A stretch of DNA of 64,000 nucleotides from Bradyrhizobium sp. CB3481 (GTDB lineage Bacteria > Pseudomonadota > Alphaproteobacteria > Rhizobiales > Xanthobacteraceae): the NCBI RefSeq assembly GCF_029714305.1, contig NZ_CP121647.1:7770501-7834500 (forward strand). Reading direction: 5' to 3'. Below the pieces are notes generated by a model. The model was not told where the DNA came from. It did no database searches and saw nothing but the letters and a program-made list of their open reading frames with translations. The position numbers were made by a program, and so were the translations under genes. Shown one piece after another: positions 9,011 through 17,947 of this stretch; the stretch's first letter is position 1; each line of letters opens with the position of its first letter.

Positions 9011-10300
9011 TCACTGAGCCGGCACGGGATCGCCCGGAACGGCATCGCCAGGCACGATGTCATCCGGCCCGAGCTCATGCTCCGCCTTCAGCTCGCCCTC
9101 CCATTTCGCTACCACGGCGGTCGCCAGCGAGTTGCCGATCACGTTGGTGGCGCTGCGTCCCATGTCGAGGAAGGTATCGATACCCATAATCATCAACAGC
9201 CCGGCCTCGGGAATGCCGAACTGGCTGAGCGTCGAGGCGATCACCACCAGCGAGGCGCGCGGCACGCCGGCAACGCCCTTGGAGGTGATCATCAGCGTCG
9301 CCAGCATCGCGAGCTGGGTGCCGAGCGGCATGTCGATATGGTAGGTCTGCGCGATGAAGATGCTCGCGAAGGTGCAATACATCATCGTGCCGTCGAGGTT
9401 GAACGAATAGCCGAGCGGCAGCACGAAGGCCGAAATCCGTGACGAGGCGCCGAAGCGGTTGAGGCCTTCCAGCGTCTTCGGATAGGCGGCTTCCGACGAT
9501 GCCGTGGAGAACGCGATCATCAGCGGTTCGCGGATCAGGCGCAGCAAATGGCTGTATCGCGGCCCGATCGCGATGAAGCCGACCACGACCAGGATGCCCC
9601 ACAGGATCATCAGCGACAGATAGAAGCCGCCCATGAACACGATCAGCTTCCACAGCACGCCGAGGCCGTTCTTCGATACGGTCGCCATGATCGCCGCCCA
9701 CACCGCGAGCGGCGCGAACAGCATCACATAACCGGTCACTTTCAGCATGATGTGGGCGAGATCATCGATCAGCCCCATGATCGGCTTGGCGCGCTCGGGC
9801 AGCGCGCCGAGCGCGACCGCGAAGAACACGGCAAACACCACGATCTGCAGAATTTCGTTCTGCGCCATCGCGTCCGCGATCGAGGTCGGGATCAGGTGCG
9901 TCAGGAACTTTTCGATCGAGAACGCCGAGACCGGCAAGCCGGTCGATTGGCCCTTATCGGGCAGCGTGCCGGGGAAATTGGCCCCCGGCTGCAGCAGATT
10001 GACCATGACAAGGCCGAGCAGCAGCGAGACGAAAGAAGCGCTGACGAACCAGCCCATCGTCTTTGCGAACACGCGGCCGAGCTTGGACCCGGTTCCCATA
10101 TGCGCGATGCCGCCGACGAGGGTTGCGAACACCAAGGGTGCGATGATCATCTTGATCAGGCGCAGGAACAGCATCGCGATCAGGTTGACGGATGCCGCGA
10201 TCTCGACGCGGCTGTCGGGCATGTAGTTGTAGACTACAGAGCCCATCACGATGCCGAGCGCCATCGCGATCAGAATGAGTTGCGTGAACCTGTTGGACAT
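9011..10300 (-). CDS. Dicarboxylate/amino acid:cation symporter (DAACS family)
   Basis: 429 residues, polytopic inner-membrane protein of the DctA/GltP family, which imports C4-dicarboxylates or acidic amino acids with protons or sodium. Diagnostic motifs are SFNLDGTMMY (unwound TM7; NLDGT in place of the common NMDGT), GVAGVPRASLVV (HP2) and DTFLDMGRSATNVIGN (TM8, substrate-binding Asp and Asn). GGGGGCAAGA precedes ATG 10300. It leads a probable two-gene operon with the downstream amino-acid-binding protein. It could transport C4-dicarboxylates or acidic amino acids; the partner gene favours amino acids. Confidence 0.92.
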   Translation of the reverse strand: MSNRFTQLILIAMALGIVMGSVVYNYMPDSRVEIAASVNLIAMLFLRLIKMIIAPLVFATLVGGIAHMGTGSKLGRVFAKTMGWFVSASFVSLLLGLVMVNLLQPGANFPGTLPDKGQSTGLPVSAFSIEKFLTHLIPTSIADAMAQNEILQIVVFAVFFAVALGALPERAKPIMGLIDDLAHIMLKVTGYVMLFAPLAVWAAIMATVSKNGLGVLWKLIVFMGGFYLSLMILWGILVVVGFIAIGPRYSHLLRLIREPLMIAFSTASSEAAYPKTLEGLNRFGASSRISAFVLPLGYSFNLDGTMMYCTFASIFIAQTYHIDMPLGTQLAMLATLMITSKGVAGVPRASLVVIASTLSQFGIPEAGLLMIMGIDTFLDMGRSATNVIGNSLATAVVAKWEGELKAEHELGPDDIVPGDAVPGDPVPAQ

Positions 10301-10524
10301 TCTTGCCCCCGTTTCTTGGCAACCGGCGGTGGTAAGTTTGGCAGATTTCAGGAACGGCGCAACAGCCGTCGGAGCTTGGCGGCGTTGCGGGAATGTTTCT
10401 GTTGTAGAAAGCGCACACGCCGATTAGCGTTCATGCAGCGCACAATCTGTGCAGATGATCGCTTCATGCGCAGTCCGTTGCATCGGAAATGCCACGAGAA
10501 AAATTATAGGGAGGGGAGAACATC

Positions 10525-11526
10525 ATGAGCGACACCGTCAATCGTCAGATCCTGTTGGTCGAGAAACCCACCGGCAAGCTCGGCCCTGAGCATTTCAAGC
10601 TGGTCAAGGGCACAGTGCCCGAGCCGAAGGACGGCGAGGCGCTGGTGCGCACACGCTATATCTCGCTCGATGCCGCCAACCGTGCCTGGATGCACGGCGC
10701 GACCTATCGCGCCGCCGTCGAGGCCAACACGGTGATGGCGGGCGGCAGCATCGCAGAGGTCGTCGCCTCGAAGGCGCCCGGCCTCGCGCCGGGCGATATC
10801 GTGTTCGGCGACACCGGCTGGCAGGATTATGCGGCTGTACCAGGCAAACATCTCACCAAGATGCCGAGGATGGAGCCGATGACGCATCTGCTCAGCGTCT
10901 ACGGCATCGCCGGCCTCACCGCCTATTTCGGCCTGCTGCACGTCGGCAAGCCGAAGGAGGGAGAGACGGTGGTGGTCTCGGCGGCTGCCGGCTCGGTCGG
11001 GTCGATCGTCGGCCAGATCGCCAAGATCAAGGGCTGCAACGTCATCGGCATTGCTGGCGGCAAGGACAAGTGCCAGTGGCTCACCTCCGAGCTCGGCGTC
11101 GACGCCGCGGTCGACTACAAGGACGGCGCCACCTTCAAGGCGCTGCGCGCGGCGGCGCCCAAGGGCATCGACGTCTATTTCGACAATGTCGGCGGCGACA
11201 TTCTCGAAGCCTGCCTGTCGCTGATGAACAACCGCGGCCGCATCGCCTGCTGCGGCGCGATCTCGCAATATGACGGCACACCGTCGGCCCACGGCCCGCG
11301 CGGCGTGCCCGGCCTGATCGTGGTGAAGCGCCTCATCATGCAGGGCTTCATCGTGATGGACTTTATGGACCAGAGCGCCGCGGCATTGAAGGACCTGCAG
11401 TCCTGGGTCGCCTCCGGCAAGCTCAAGGTGCAGGAAGACGTGATCGACGGCTTTGAGAACACGCCAAAAGCGTTGATCGGGCTCTTGGCCGGAGAGAACC
11501 GCGGCAAGCGGATGGTGAAGGTGTAG
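10525..11526 (+). CDS. NADP-dependent oxidoreductase, zinc-free MDR family
   Basis: 333 residues. The N-terminal catalytic domain lacks the zinc-ligand cysteines of alcohol dehydrogenases, and the Rossmann motif AAGSVGSIVGQIAK lies near residues 153-166. YFDNVGGDILEACLSLM is typical of the leukotriene B4 12-hydroxydehydrogenase/curcumin reductase (CurA, YncB) group, which reduce alpha,beta-unsaturated carbonyls with NADPH. GGGAGGGGAGAACATC gives a very strong ribosome site before ATG 10525. It is monocistronic by appearance, with about 175 non-coding bases before the YcaO gene. Confidence 0.88.
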   Translation: MSDTVNRQILLVEKPTGKLGPEHFKLVKGTVPEPKDGEALVRTRYISLDAANRAWMHGATYRAAVEANTVMAGGSIAEVVASKAPGLAPGDIVFGDTGWQDYAAVPGKHLTKMPRMEPMTHLLSVYGIAGLTAYFGLLHVGKPKEGETVVVSAAAGSVGSIVGQIAKIKGCNVIGIAGGKDKCQWLTSELGVDAAVDYKDGATFKALRAAAPKGIDVYFDNVGGDILEACLSLMNNRGRIACCGAISQYDGTPSAHGPRGVPGLIVVKRLIMQGFIVMDFMDQSAAALKDLQSWVASGKLKVQEDVIDGFENTPKALIGLLAGENRGKRMVKV

Positions 11527-11701
11527 GGCGACGCGGCACCAAGCGGTGTTCGTTAGACCCGAACGGAAGCTTGGCCTATTGTCATCTGACGGGGAAGCGA
11601 GGGGAGCGATCGTTGCCTGTGATAGCCGCGAGATTTTTGACGAGGTTGCGTCCAGGCGCGTAGCCGTCATAGCATTGGCCGCGTTCCGAACCGAGGCCAT
11701 C

Positions 11702-13009
11702 ATGGTGCAGATGCAAGCTCGTCCTGCGTTCCTGGAAGTCGATTTGACTTCCGCGCAGGGCGCCGCGCTTCTGAGTTCCGTCTCGGAGAAGTATGGTCCG
11801 AAAATCGTCGAGGCCGCCAGCCTCGCGGCTCGAATGTTTCTGTTGCGCTCGCCATGGGCGCCCGGGCTGCGCTTCACGGGCGCGGAGACCAAGCGCGCAT
11901 TTGGCGGAGAATGGTCTACCGAGGTTTCGTTCAGTCTGAGCGGATCGGGAGAGACGCTCGAGGATGCATTCGTGTCCTGCATAGGAGAGGGAATCGACCG
12001 ACTCGCACAGATCGAATGCCCCGGCGACATCGCCGCTTTCGGAAGGCTGGCAGAGATCGCTGATCGTGCCTTGCCAACGGCAATAGTCGCGCTAGGGCAG
12101 GACATGACCCAACAGGCATTGCCCGTAACGACGCCGCTTGCCTGGGTCAGCGGCAAACTGTTCGACACCAACTTCAACGCCGACCGTGGTGGCGGTCGCG
12201 ACGTTCTGCTCCCTGCCGATTGGTGCCTGCGGCGCGCTCCCGGCCAGCAGCGCCTGCGGCCACGAACCGCACTCAGCGTTGGCGTTGCAGCCGGCCCGAC
12301 ATTCGATTGGGCAGCCTCACGCGCGCTATTGGAATTGATAGAACGCGACGCGGCAAGCCTGTGGTGGATAGGCGGGCGGCGCGGGCGGGACGTGCCGTTG
12401 GATCACCCGGCGACCACGGAGATTCGCCAATTGATCGGAACTTTGCGGCAAGATTCGCGAGATCGCACGTCCTGGGTACTCGATCTCACCACCGACATCG
12501 GAATTCCGGTCATTGCGGCTCTGTCATGTGACGCAGACGGCAAGTTGCTTGCCTATGGATTAGCGGCGCGGCTATCGCTTGAGGATGCTGCGCGCGCGGC
12601 AATTCTCGAACTTTGCCAGACCGAGCTCGCGATCTTGCTCGCGCAAATCCGCCAAGCCGAAAACGGCGAAGACAATCTTCCGCCGGAGGATCGCGCCCAT
12701 CTCGAACGCGGGGCGGCGATCAAGGCCGATCAATGTACGCTGCTGCATGCGCTTGGATGCCATCTGACGCCGCCGGCGGATGTCGTAGGGCCCGCGCTTC
12801 CGGCGATCGCAAGCGCGATGGCCCGATGCGGGATAGAGGCCGCCTTGATCGACATGACCCGTCCGCAGTTCGGTATTCCGGTGGTGCGCGCAGTCGCTCC
12901 CGCATTGCAGCTGATGCCGTCCAACACCGTGACGGACCGGATGCGGCACGCCTTTGAGGATTGGGGCGGCGGCAGCCGGTATACGGGCGGAACGCCGCTA
13001 ATATCGTAG
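11702..13009 (+). CDS. YcaO-domain protein, probable RiPP backbone-modifying enzyme
   Basis: 435 residues from ATG 11702. The three ATP/Mg-binding motifs of YcaO enzymes are readable in order: SLSGSGETLEDAFVSCIGEG, then ALLELIERDAASLWW, then AARAAILELCQTELAILL. The tail PQFGIPVVRAVAPAL also fits TOMM-type YcaO proteins. These enzymes phosphorylate backbone amides and install azolines, thioamides or amidines in ribosomal peptides. No separate E1-like or RRE partner gene is visible. The frame is open to a GTG at 11546, but that stretch is full of codons rare in this genome (AGA, CTA, TCA, AGG, ATA), and GAGG lies five bases before 11702. The SARP gene follows after 73 bases. Confidence 0.85.
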   Translation: MVQMQARPAFLEVDLTSAQGAALLSSVSEKYGPKIVEAASLAARMFLLRSPWAPGLRFTGAETKRAFGGEWSTEVSFSLSGSGETLEDAFVSCIGEGIDRLAQIECPGDIAAFGRLAEIADRALPTAIVALGQDMTQQALPVTTPLAWVSGKLFDTNFNADRGGGRDVLLPADWCLRRAPGQQRLRPRTALSVGVAAGPTFDWAASRALLELIERDAASLWWIGGRRGRDVPLDHPATTEIRQLIGTLRQDSRDRTSWVLDLTTDIGIPVIAALSCDADGKLLAYGLAARLSLEDAARAAILELCQTELAILLAQIRQAENGEDNLPPEDRAHLERGAAIKADQCTLLHALGCHLTPPADVVGPALPAIASAMARCGIEAALIDMTRPQFGIPVVRAVAPALQLMPSNTVTDRMRHAFEDWGGGSRYTGGTPLIS

Positions 13010-13082
13010 CCGGGGCACAATGGAACAACCCCGCGCGGCGTGATATGAACATGGGATCAGCGCAGCAAATCGCGGCAGGACC

Positions 13083-15197
13083 ATGGGGCTGCAAGGCGCA
13101 AATCACCGAAGCAAAGATGACAGTGGCGCAACGCGCTCCACTTTATCGATCAAATTGCTCGGCAAATATTCATTGCATGTTGACGATCATGAAATCGAGC
13201 TTTGGAGCCGCAAGACCAAGGCCTTGCTCGGATATCTGGCGCTAACCGAAATTCAGCAGGAGAGCCGCGAAAGGCTAATCGGACTGTTCTGGAGCGAAGC
13301 ACCGGAAGAGCGGGCTCGGGCCTCCCTGCGCCAGGCGCTTCACGAGATCCGCAATGCGCTTGTGCCCACCGGTTTCGATGGGTTCCACACGGACAAGCTT
13401 GTGGTCGGACTGGATCGGACGAGAGTGCGCGTCGATCTGATCGACGTACTAAAGGACGCGGAGGGCGGGTCGGCACATCCGCTGCTGCTGAAGCAGCAAA
13501 ACTTGGTGGACGACATCCTTGCCGAAGTTGAAAGCAGCGATCCCGCGTTCCAGACTTGGGTACTGGCAAGGCGCCAGACCATCCGCGATCAACTGATCCG
13601 GAATTTTGAAGGTGCGTTGCGCGCCCAAATCAAGATCACGGAGATCGGGCGAGATATCGCGGTCGCGATACTGAATCTCGACCAGACCCACGAGGAAGCC
13701 TGCCGATATCTGATTCGGGCGCACGTGGAAGACGGAGCGATCGGAAGTGCGCTCAAGGTATACAAGACCTTATGGGATCTCCTCGACGCCGATTACGACG
13801 TCGAGCCTACCCGACAGACGCAAGATTTGATCGCCGAGATCAAGGCTGCACTGCCATTCAGCGGTGAGCCGAGCACGCCTGCGGTATATTCGCATGTTCC
13901 GGCAGACGACGAGCCGGAGGTCACGCCGCCGCGAGCGGGGCCATTGCCCGGCGTGAATGTGGATCCGCTACTGGCGGCCCGCGAGGCCAGGCTTATTCTG
14001 TCGGTGGGTCCGTTCGTGTTGTCCGGCAGCGCTCCAAAGAGAGACTACCTGGCTCAAGGTTTCCGGCGGGAATTGATCGCCTGCTTCGTGCGGTTTCGAG
14101 AATGGCAGATCCGCGACTTTACAAGCCCTCCTGCCGACGGCCCGCTGCAGGACCCAAAGGATGAGTTCATCCTTGATGCAAGCGGGTTCGAAACGCGCAA
14201 GGCGCTTCATCTGGTATTGACACTGCGCGACGGAACGACGGGTACATACCTCTGGAGCGAGAGCCTCACTCTGACTCTGGAGAACTGGCACCAAGCGCAA
14301 CAGAATCTGGTGCGACGTATTGCTTCCGCACTTAACGTCCATGTTTCTGCAGAGCGATTGAGCAGGATCATGAGCCGGCAGGTCGCCGACCTGAAGGCGT
14401 ACGATATCTGGCTGTTCGGCCAAGCTACACTGCTCGGTTTCGATCCGCAGCGCTGGAACAATGCGGCGGATTTGTTTCGGCAAGTCGTGCAGCTGATGCC
14501 GGATTTCGCGCCGGCTTTCTCCAGCCTTGCGCAGTTGAACAACTCCTATCACATCGTGAAGCCCGGCACGCCCCGGGATGCCAATCGCACGATGCAGGCC
14601 CTCGCATACGCGCAGGAAGCTGTTCGGCTGGACCCGCTCGATTCGCGCAGCCAGCTCTGCCTCGGCTGGTCGCACGCGATGGCAAAGCATTATGAACAGG
14701 CAATGATCTACATTCCGCTGGCGCACGGATTGAACGACAACGATCCCTGGACGCTGGTGTCGGCGGCGAACTGCTATGCGTTTTGCGGATACGACAATGA
14801 AGCTGCCGAGATCGTCGATTCAATGCTGCAGCGAAAGGCGACAATTGCGCCCCTGCAGTGGGCTTACCATACCGCGGTGCGCTTCATGATCGGCGACTAT
14901 GAAGGTTGTGTGGCCGCTGCCGAATTCGCTGGCGATCTCAATTCGAACGTCCCAGGCTGGAAAGCTGCCGCGCTCTACCATTTGGGTCGCAAGGAGCGGG
15001 CGGCCGCCGAACTCGAGCATTTCTTCGCTGTCGTGCGAAGCCGGTGGTCGGTACAAGAGCCTGCAACGCCAGCCGCGATGACGCGCTGGTTCCTCCAGCT
15101 CTTTCCGATCGCAATGCCCGAAAGCTGGGAACGCCTGCGCGCCGGCATAGCCGGCGCCGGCGCGCCCACCGATGGCTTGTTTCACCATCAATGGTGA
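13083..15197 (+). CDS. SARP-family transcriptional regulator with BTAD and TPR domains
   Basis: 704 residues. An OmpR-like winged helix (about 20-108, from LSIKLLGKYSLHV through RLIGLFWSEAPEERARASLR) is followed by a bacterial transcriptional activation domain of TPR-like helices (about 112-275). A middle domain of unknown role (about 308-455) and a C-terminal helical repeat region (about 465-690, e.g. AYAQEAVRLDPLDSRSQLCL) complete it. SARP/BTAD proteins often activate specialised-metabolite clusters. No transmembrane segment is seen. It follows the YcaO gene on the same strand and its stop codon lies six bases from the stop of the convergent small-protein gene. AGGA is close to the ATG, so the exact start is uncertain by a few codons. 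Confidence 0.85.
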   Translation: MGLQGANHRSKDDSGATRSTLSIKLLGKYSLHVDDHEIELWSRKTKALLGYLALTEIQQESRERLIGLFWSEAPEERARASLRQALHEIRNALVPTGFDGFHTDKLVVGLDRTRVRVDLIDVLKDAEGGSAHPLLLKQQNLVDDILAEVESSDPAFQTWVLARRQTIRDQLIRNFEGALRAQIKITEIGRDIAVAILNLDQTHEEACRYLIRAHVEDGAIGSALKVYKTLWDLLDADYDVEPTRQTQDLIAEIKAALPFSGEPSTPAVYSHVPADDEPEVTPPRAGPLPGVNVDPLLAAREARLILSVGPFVLSGSAPKRDYLAQGFRRELIACFVRFREWQIRDFTSPPADGPLQDPKDEFILDASGFETRKALHLVLTLRDGTTGTYLWSESLTLTLENWHQAQQNLVRRIASALNVHVSAERLSRIMSRQVADLKAYDIWLFGQATLLGFDPQRWNNAADLFRQVVQLMPDFAPAFSSLAQLNNSYHIVKPGTPRDANRTMQALAYAQEAVRLDPLDSRSQLCLGWSHAMAKHYEQAMIYIPLAHGLNDNDPWTLVSAANCYAFCGYDNEAAEIVDSMLQRKATIAPLQWAYHTAVRFMIGDYEGCVAAAEFAGDLNSNVPGWKAAALYHLGRKERAAAELEHFFAVVRSRWSVQEPATPAAMTRWFLQLFPIAMPESWERLRAGIAGAGAPTDGLFHHQW

Positions 15198-15200
15198 AAC
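15179..15200. terminator. Perfect inverted repeat at the convergent gene junction
   Basis: GTTTCACCAT, two bases, then ATGGTGAAAC: ten perfectly complementary base pairs. The right arm contains the TGA stop of the SARP gene, and the stop of the convergent small-protein gene begins at 15206 on the other strand. No T-run follows on either strand, so intrinsic termination is uncertain; a bidirectional 3'-end hairpin is the simplest reading. Confidence 0.45.
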
Positions 15201-15203
15201 TTA

Positions 15204-15614
15204 TCAGCCGCAATTTCGAATTGAGTAGTCACCAATCCGCGCGGCGTGCAGTTGAAGAAGCATCGCCTTGTCCATTTTCGGCAATGGAGCATGGAAGAAT
15301 TCTTCATAGAACCGCGGTATCGGATAGAACGCATCCGGCGCCTCGAATTCTCCTTCGGTGTCTTCGACCATGGTTTTCGGCGGCAGCTTGATCACCGCGG
15401 TTTGACGGCTGTATTGAACAATCTGTAGTCCCACCATTCCGTCGGGGAACGATATTCGAAGCCCGATCTCGGCGGCCTGCGCGAGCAATTCGTCGAGGGT
15501 TCGGGGGATCGGAGGCGCCGGCCTGTCACGTGTGATATAGTTTTCTCCGGTGGCCCACGACTTCACCAGTTTGCCCCAAAGAATATCGTCGCTGATCTCC
15601 AGCTTGGTGCCCAT
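15204..15614 (-). CDS. Candidate RiPP/TOMM precursor-like protein A (136 aa)
   Basis: 136 residues from ATG 15614, with GGAGGG just upstream; the frame is open further but that part is the 5' spacer and the end of the neighbouring paralogue. It has the same length as the next gene and aligns to it without gaps at about two-thirds identity by hand. Both contain LWGKLVKSWATG near residue 12 and end QLHAARIGDYSIRNCG. No signal peptide or membrane segment. From memory it resembles the BMA_0021/BMA_0022 tandem family that has been proposed as TOMM precursors, but I could not check this. A YcaO gene lies 2.2 kb away. The long N-terminal part would be the leader and the Cys/Ser-containing tail the core; alternatively it is a small structured protein. 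Confidence 0.75.
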   Translation of the reverse strand: MGTKLEISDDILWGKLVKSWATGENYITRDRPAPPIPRTLDELLAQAAEIGLRISFPDGMVGLQIVQYSRQTAVIKLPPKTMVEDTEGEFEAPDAFYPIPRFYEEFFHAPLPKMDKAMLLQLHAARIGDYSIRNCG

Positions 15615-15702
15615 CACGCCCTCCAATTTCCCGATTGGCTGGATCAATTGCAGAACGGCTCGACGACTGCCATTCGCGTCGAGCCGGCCGGAACGCCGCC
15701 GG

Positions 15703-16113
15703 TCAGCCGCAGTTCCGAATTGAATAGTCTCCGATCCGCGCGGCGTGAAGCTGGAAGCGTTGGGCCTCGGCCAGCGGCGGGAGCGGGACGCCGAAGAATT
15801 CCTCGTAGAACTTCGGCATCGGATATTTTGCATTTTCTTGTTTCAACTTCGCTTCGGTCTCCTCGACCATATCTTTCGGCGGCAGCTTGATCACGACAGT
15901 TTGCGGGCTGTACTGGATCACCGCCAATCCCACCATTCCGTCGGGAAACGTTATCCGAAGGCCGATCTCACCGGCGGTCCTGAGCAAATCATCGAGTGTT
16001 CGCGGAATTGCAATCGGGCCTGCGCCCGGGTTGACATAGTTCTTGCCGGTCGCCCAGGATTTCACCAATTTGCCCCAAAGCACATCGTCTTCGATCTCAA
16101 GAGTGGTACCCAT
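15703..16113 (-). CDS. Candidate RiPP/TOMM precursor-like protein B (136 aa)
   Basis: 136 residues, tandem paralogue of the gene just downstream, separated from it by 88 bases. ATG 16113 is preceded by GGAGGGCTGAAT, the same type of ribosome site as its paralogue. Conserved blocks shared with copy A are LWGKLVKSWATG, IPRTLD, EIGLRI.FPDGMVGL, VIKLPPK.MVE, FYEEFF, and the identical C-terminal 16 residues. The variable blocks are about residues 28-35 and 88-96. It starts 54 bases after the haem peroxidase stop on the same strand, so peroxidase, B and A are likely one operon. Function unknown; precursor role inferred from the nearby YcaO gene. Confidence 0.75.
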   Translation of the reverse strand: MGTTLEIEDDVLWGKLVKSWATGKNYVNPGAGPIAIPRTLDDLLRTAGEIGLRITFPDGMVGLAVIQYSPQTVVIKLPPKDMVEETEAKLKQENAKYPMPKFYEEFFGVPLPPLAEAQRFQLHAARIGDYSIRNCG

Positions 16114-16167
16114 ATTCAGCCCTCCATCGTTGCCGGTTATGCAGACCGCCTTTGGCCCGCGGTTCTT

Positions 16168-17859
16168 TCATTGATCGTGATCGAGGAGTCCTCGCAACTC
16201 CATGAACGTGAGAAGATCTTCGAAAGTCTCGACCTCAGGCATGTTATTGAGCGCCGGCTCTCCAACGCCCAACCTCTCGAACGGCTCGAATTGTTCTTTC
16301 AAATGGAGAAGTGGATCGTACATCCACTTCGAGACTTGCAGGGGATACTTCACCATCGCCCCCACCATCGTTTCCGCGATGATGATCGAGCCGAGCACGC
16401 CGAGACGCTCGCCATTGTGGCTCTCGTGCGCTTCATACAGGACAAAGAACGGCAATGGCGGATCCTGCGCAATCTCAGCGACGTCTCCAGGCTCGAACTG
16501 TTCGGATAAGCCGTCGGGCCGGCCGGTGGCCTCGAGCCAGGCCGTCAAGCCGGGAACAAGCCCATCATAGGCCGGTAGAAATGCGGCGAGTTCGGGCTTC
16601 TTGGCGCGAAGGGCGTCAACGAGCTTGGGCACCGACCAGATTCGTCCGAACATGGCGCTTATGAGATCTCGGTTCGGCAGCCCGGGCGCATCTTCCTTGC
16701 TGAGAGGCCCGAAGAAGAACTCGTTCCTCGCGAGCGACGAAAAATTTGGGCGCAGCCGGCGGCTGAGATTTTTCGGCTGGCCTCCGCCGTTGATCTGGAA
16801 GAAATTGTCCCATTTCACGACCCATTCCTCGCTCAATGGAGTAAAGCCGGGAGATCGCCGCGAATTGATGAGCATCGCACGAGCGGATTCGATCAAGCCG
16901 TTGCCGTTCACATCATAGTGGCTTCGCACCATTGCGTGTCCGAACCGAAACGCACCGTGCGAAAACTCAACCGGAATTCGATCTAGGACGCCCTGCTCGG
17001 AGGCGAGTTTGTCCTTGTTCATGTTGGGCAGGAAATAATATCGGTAAACCGAGGGATCCAGCAGACGATAGAGCACGTCCTTAACGATGATCCTTCGATA
17101 CAACAGCGCCAGAATGAACCGCGCGCATATGAAGTTTCGATAGGCCTCAGGCGCGGTCGACGGAGGAAGTACGGCGTCCAGCTCGTCGATGATGTAGTTG
17201 TGCATCCGGAGAAACAGCAGCGTCATCTGGGAAATGAGCGCCTGATCCTCATTGCGAGCGTCGGCGACCAACGCCTCGGTACGCACGCACCGTCCGCGGA
17301 GTCCATCATCCCTGACATCGACCGGCACGGCGCGTCCGATGTCGGCAAACGGCATATTGGCGGTTGAGCCGGCTCTATTGCGCGTGCGACCGCAGCGAAA
17401 TCGCGTGCGCGGCATGAAACCACGCGACTGTGCACAGAACTGGCTGTACTCGTAGGCCTGCGGCGAAACGTCAGGACCGCCGCCATAAATGGTTTCGAGC
17501 GTCAATGGCAGTTGCCTGGCGTTCTGGAATCCAAAGCGTCGGCCGTCGCTCACAGCAAGTGAGACAGATGTGTTCACCATATCGTGGGCGATGAACTGAA
17601 GCAGGTAGGTATATCCCGACGGAAGGTTGGGGTTCGTCCCCTCCTCCGGCCTCTCCTCACTCAAATCCGGCTCGCGGCTGATGCGCGCCGACAGTTTGCG
17701 CATCAGGTTGCGTAGGTCCTGCGGGTCTTTCCCCGCACCAAACATCGAGGCTGCCGGCAGCGGAAGTAGATTTCGCATTCCACCAAGGTCGCCGTCTGCG
17801 TTCAGCAATTTCGCGCCGTCCCGGATCTCGGGAATCGTTGAAAGATTTAGTCCGTGCAT
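16168..17859 (-). CDS. Animal-type haem peroxidase family protein
   Basis: 563 residues. Distal histidine His92 sits in LLQFIAHDMVN, the ARNEDQ...LRMHN block (201-221) is the helix with the catalytic arginine, and the proximal histidine His308 lies in GAFRFGHAMV. These are the hallmarks of the peroxidase-cyclooxygenase superfamily; bacterial members oxidise halides, lipids or aromatic side chains. No signal peptide is visible. The frame opens with GTG at 17868, but that GTG is part of GGGAGGTG, the Shine-Dalgarno sequence for ATG 17859, so the latter is chosen. It is upstream of the two small-protein genes in a probable operon, making it a candidate tailoring or partner enzyme. Confidence 0.85.
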   Translation of the reverse strand: MHGLNLSTIPEIRDGAKLLNADGDLGGMRNLLPLPAASMFGAGKDPQDLRNLMRKLSARISREPDLSEERPEEGTNPNLPSGYTYLLQFIAHDMVNTSVSLAVSDGRRFGFQNARQLPLTLETIYGGGPDVSPQAYEYSQFCAQSRGFMPRTRFRCGRTRNRAGSTANMPFADIGRAVPVDVRDDGLRGRCVRTEALVADARNEDQALISQMTLLFLRMHNYIIDELDAVLPPSTAPEAYRNFICARFILALLYRRIIVKDVLYRLLDPSVYRYYFLPNMNKDKLASEQGVLDRIPVEFSHGAFRFGHAMVRSHYDVNGNGLIESARAMLINSRRSPGFTPLSEEWVVKWDNFFQINGGGQPKNLSRRLRPNFSSLARNEFFFGPLSKEDAPGLPNRDLISAMFGRIWSVPKLVDALRAKKPELAAFLPAYDGLVPGLTAWLEATGRPDGLSEQFEPGDVAEIAQDPPLPFFVLYEAHESHNGERLGVLGSIIIAETMVGAMVKYPLQVSKWMYDPLLHLKEQFEPFERLGVGEPALNNMPEVETFEDLLTFMELRGLLDHDQ

Positions 17860-17947
17860 GGCATCCACCTCCCGGTTTCACGATATTGAATCCAGATCAC
17901 CATCAATTCAGCGTCAAAGCGCCATAAGCCAATGATTCTATTTAATT

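Noticed and set aside
11546..11701. N-terminal extension of the YcaO protein from GTG 11546
   Set aside because: Rare codons for this genome are concentrated there, and a GAGG ribosome site fits ATG 11702 better.
10504..12177. 557-residue minus-strand frame across the oxidoreductase and YcaO genes
   Set aside because: It spans two real plus-strand genes and the gap between them, and shows no family features.
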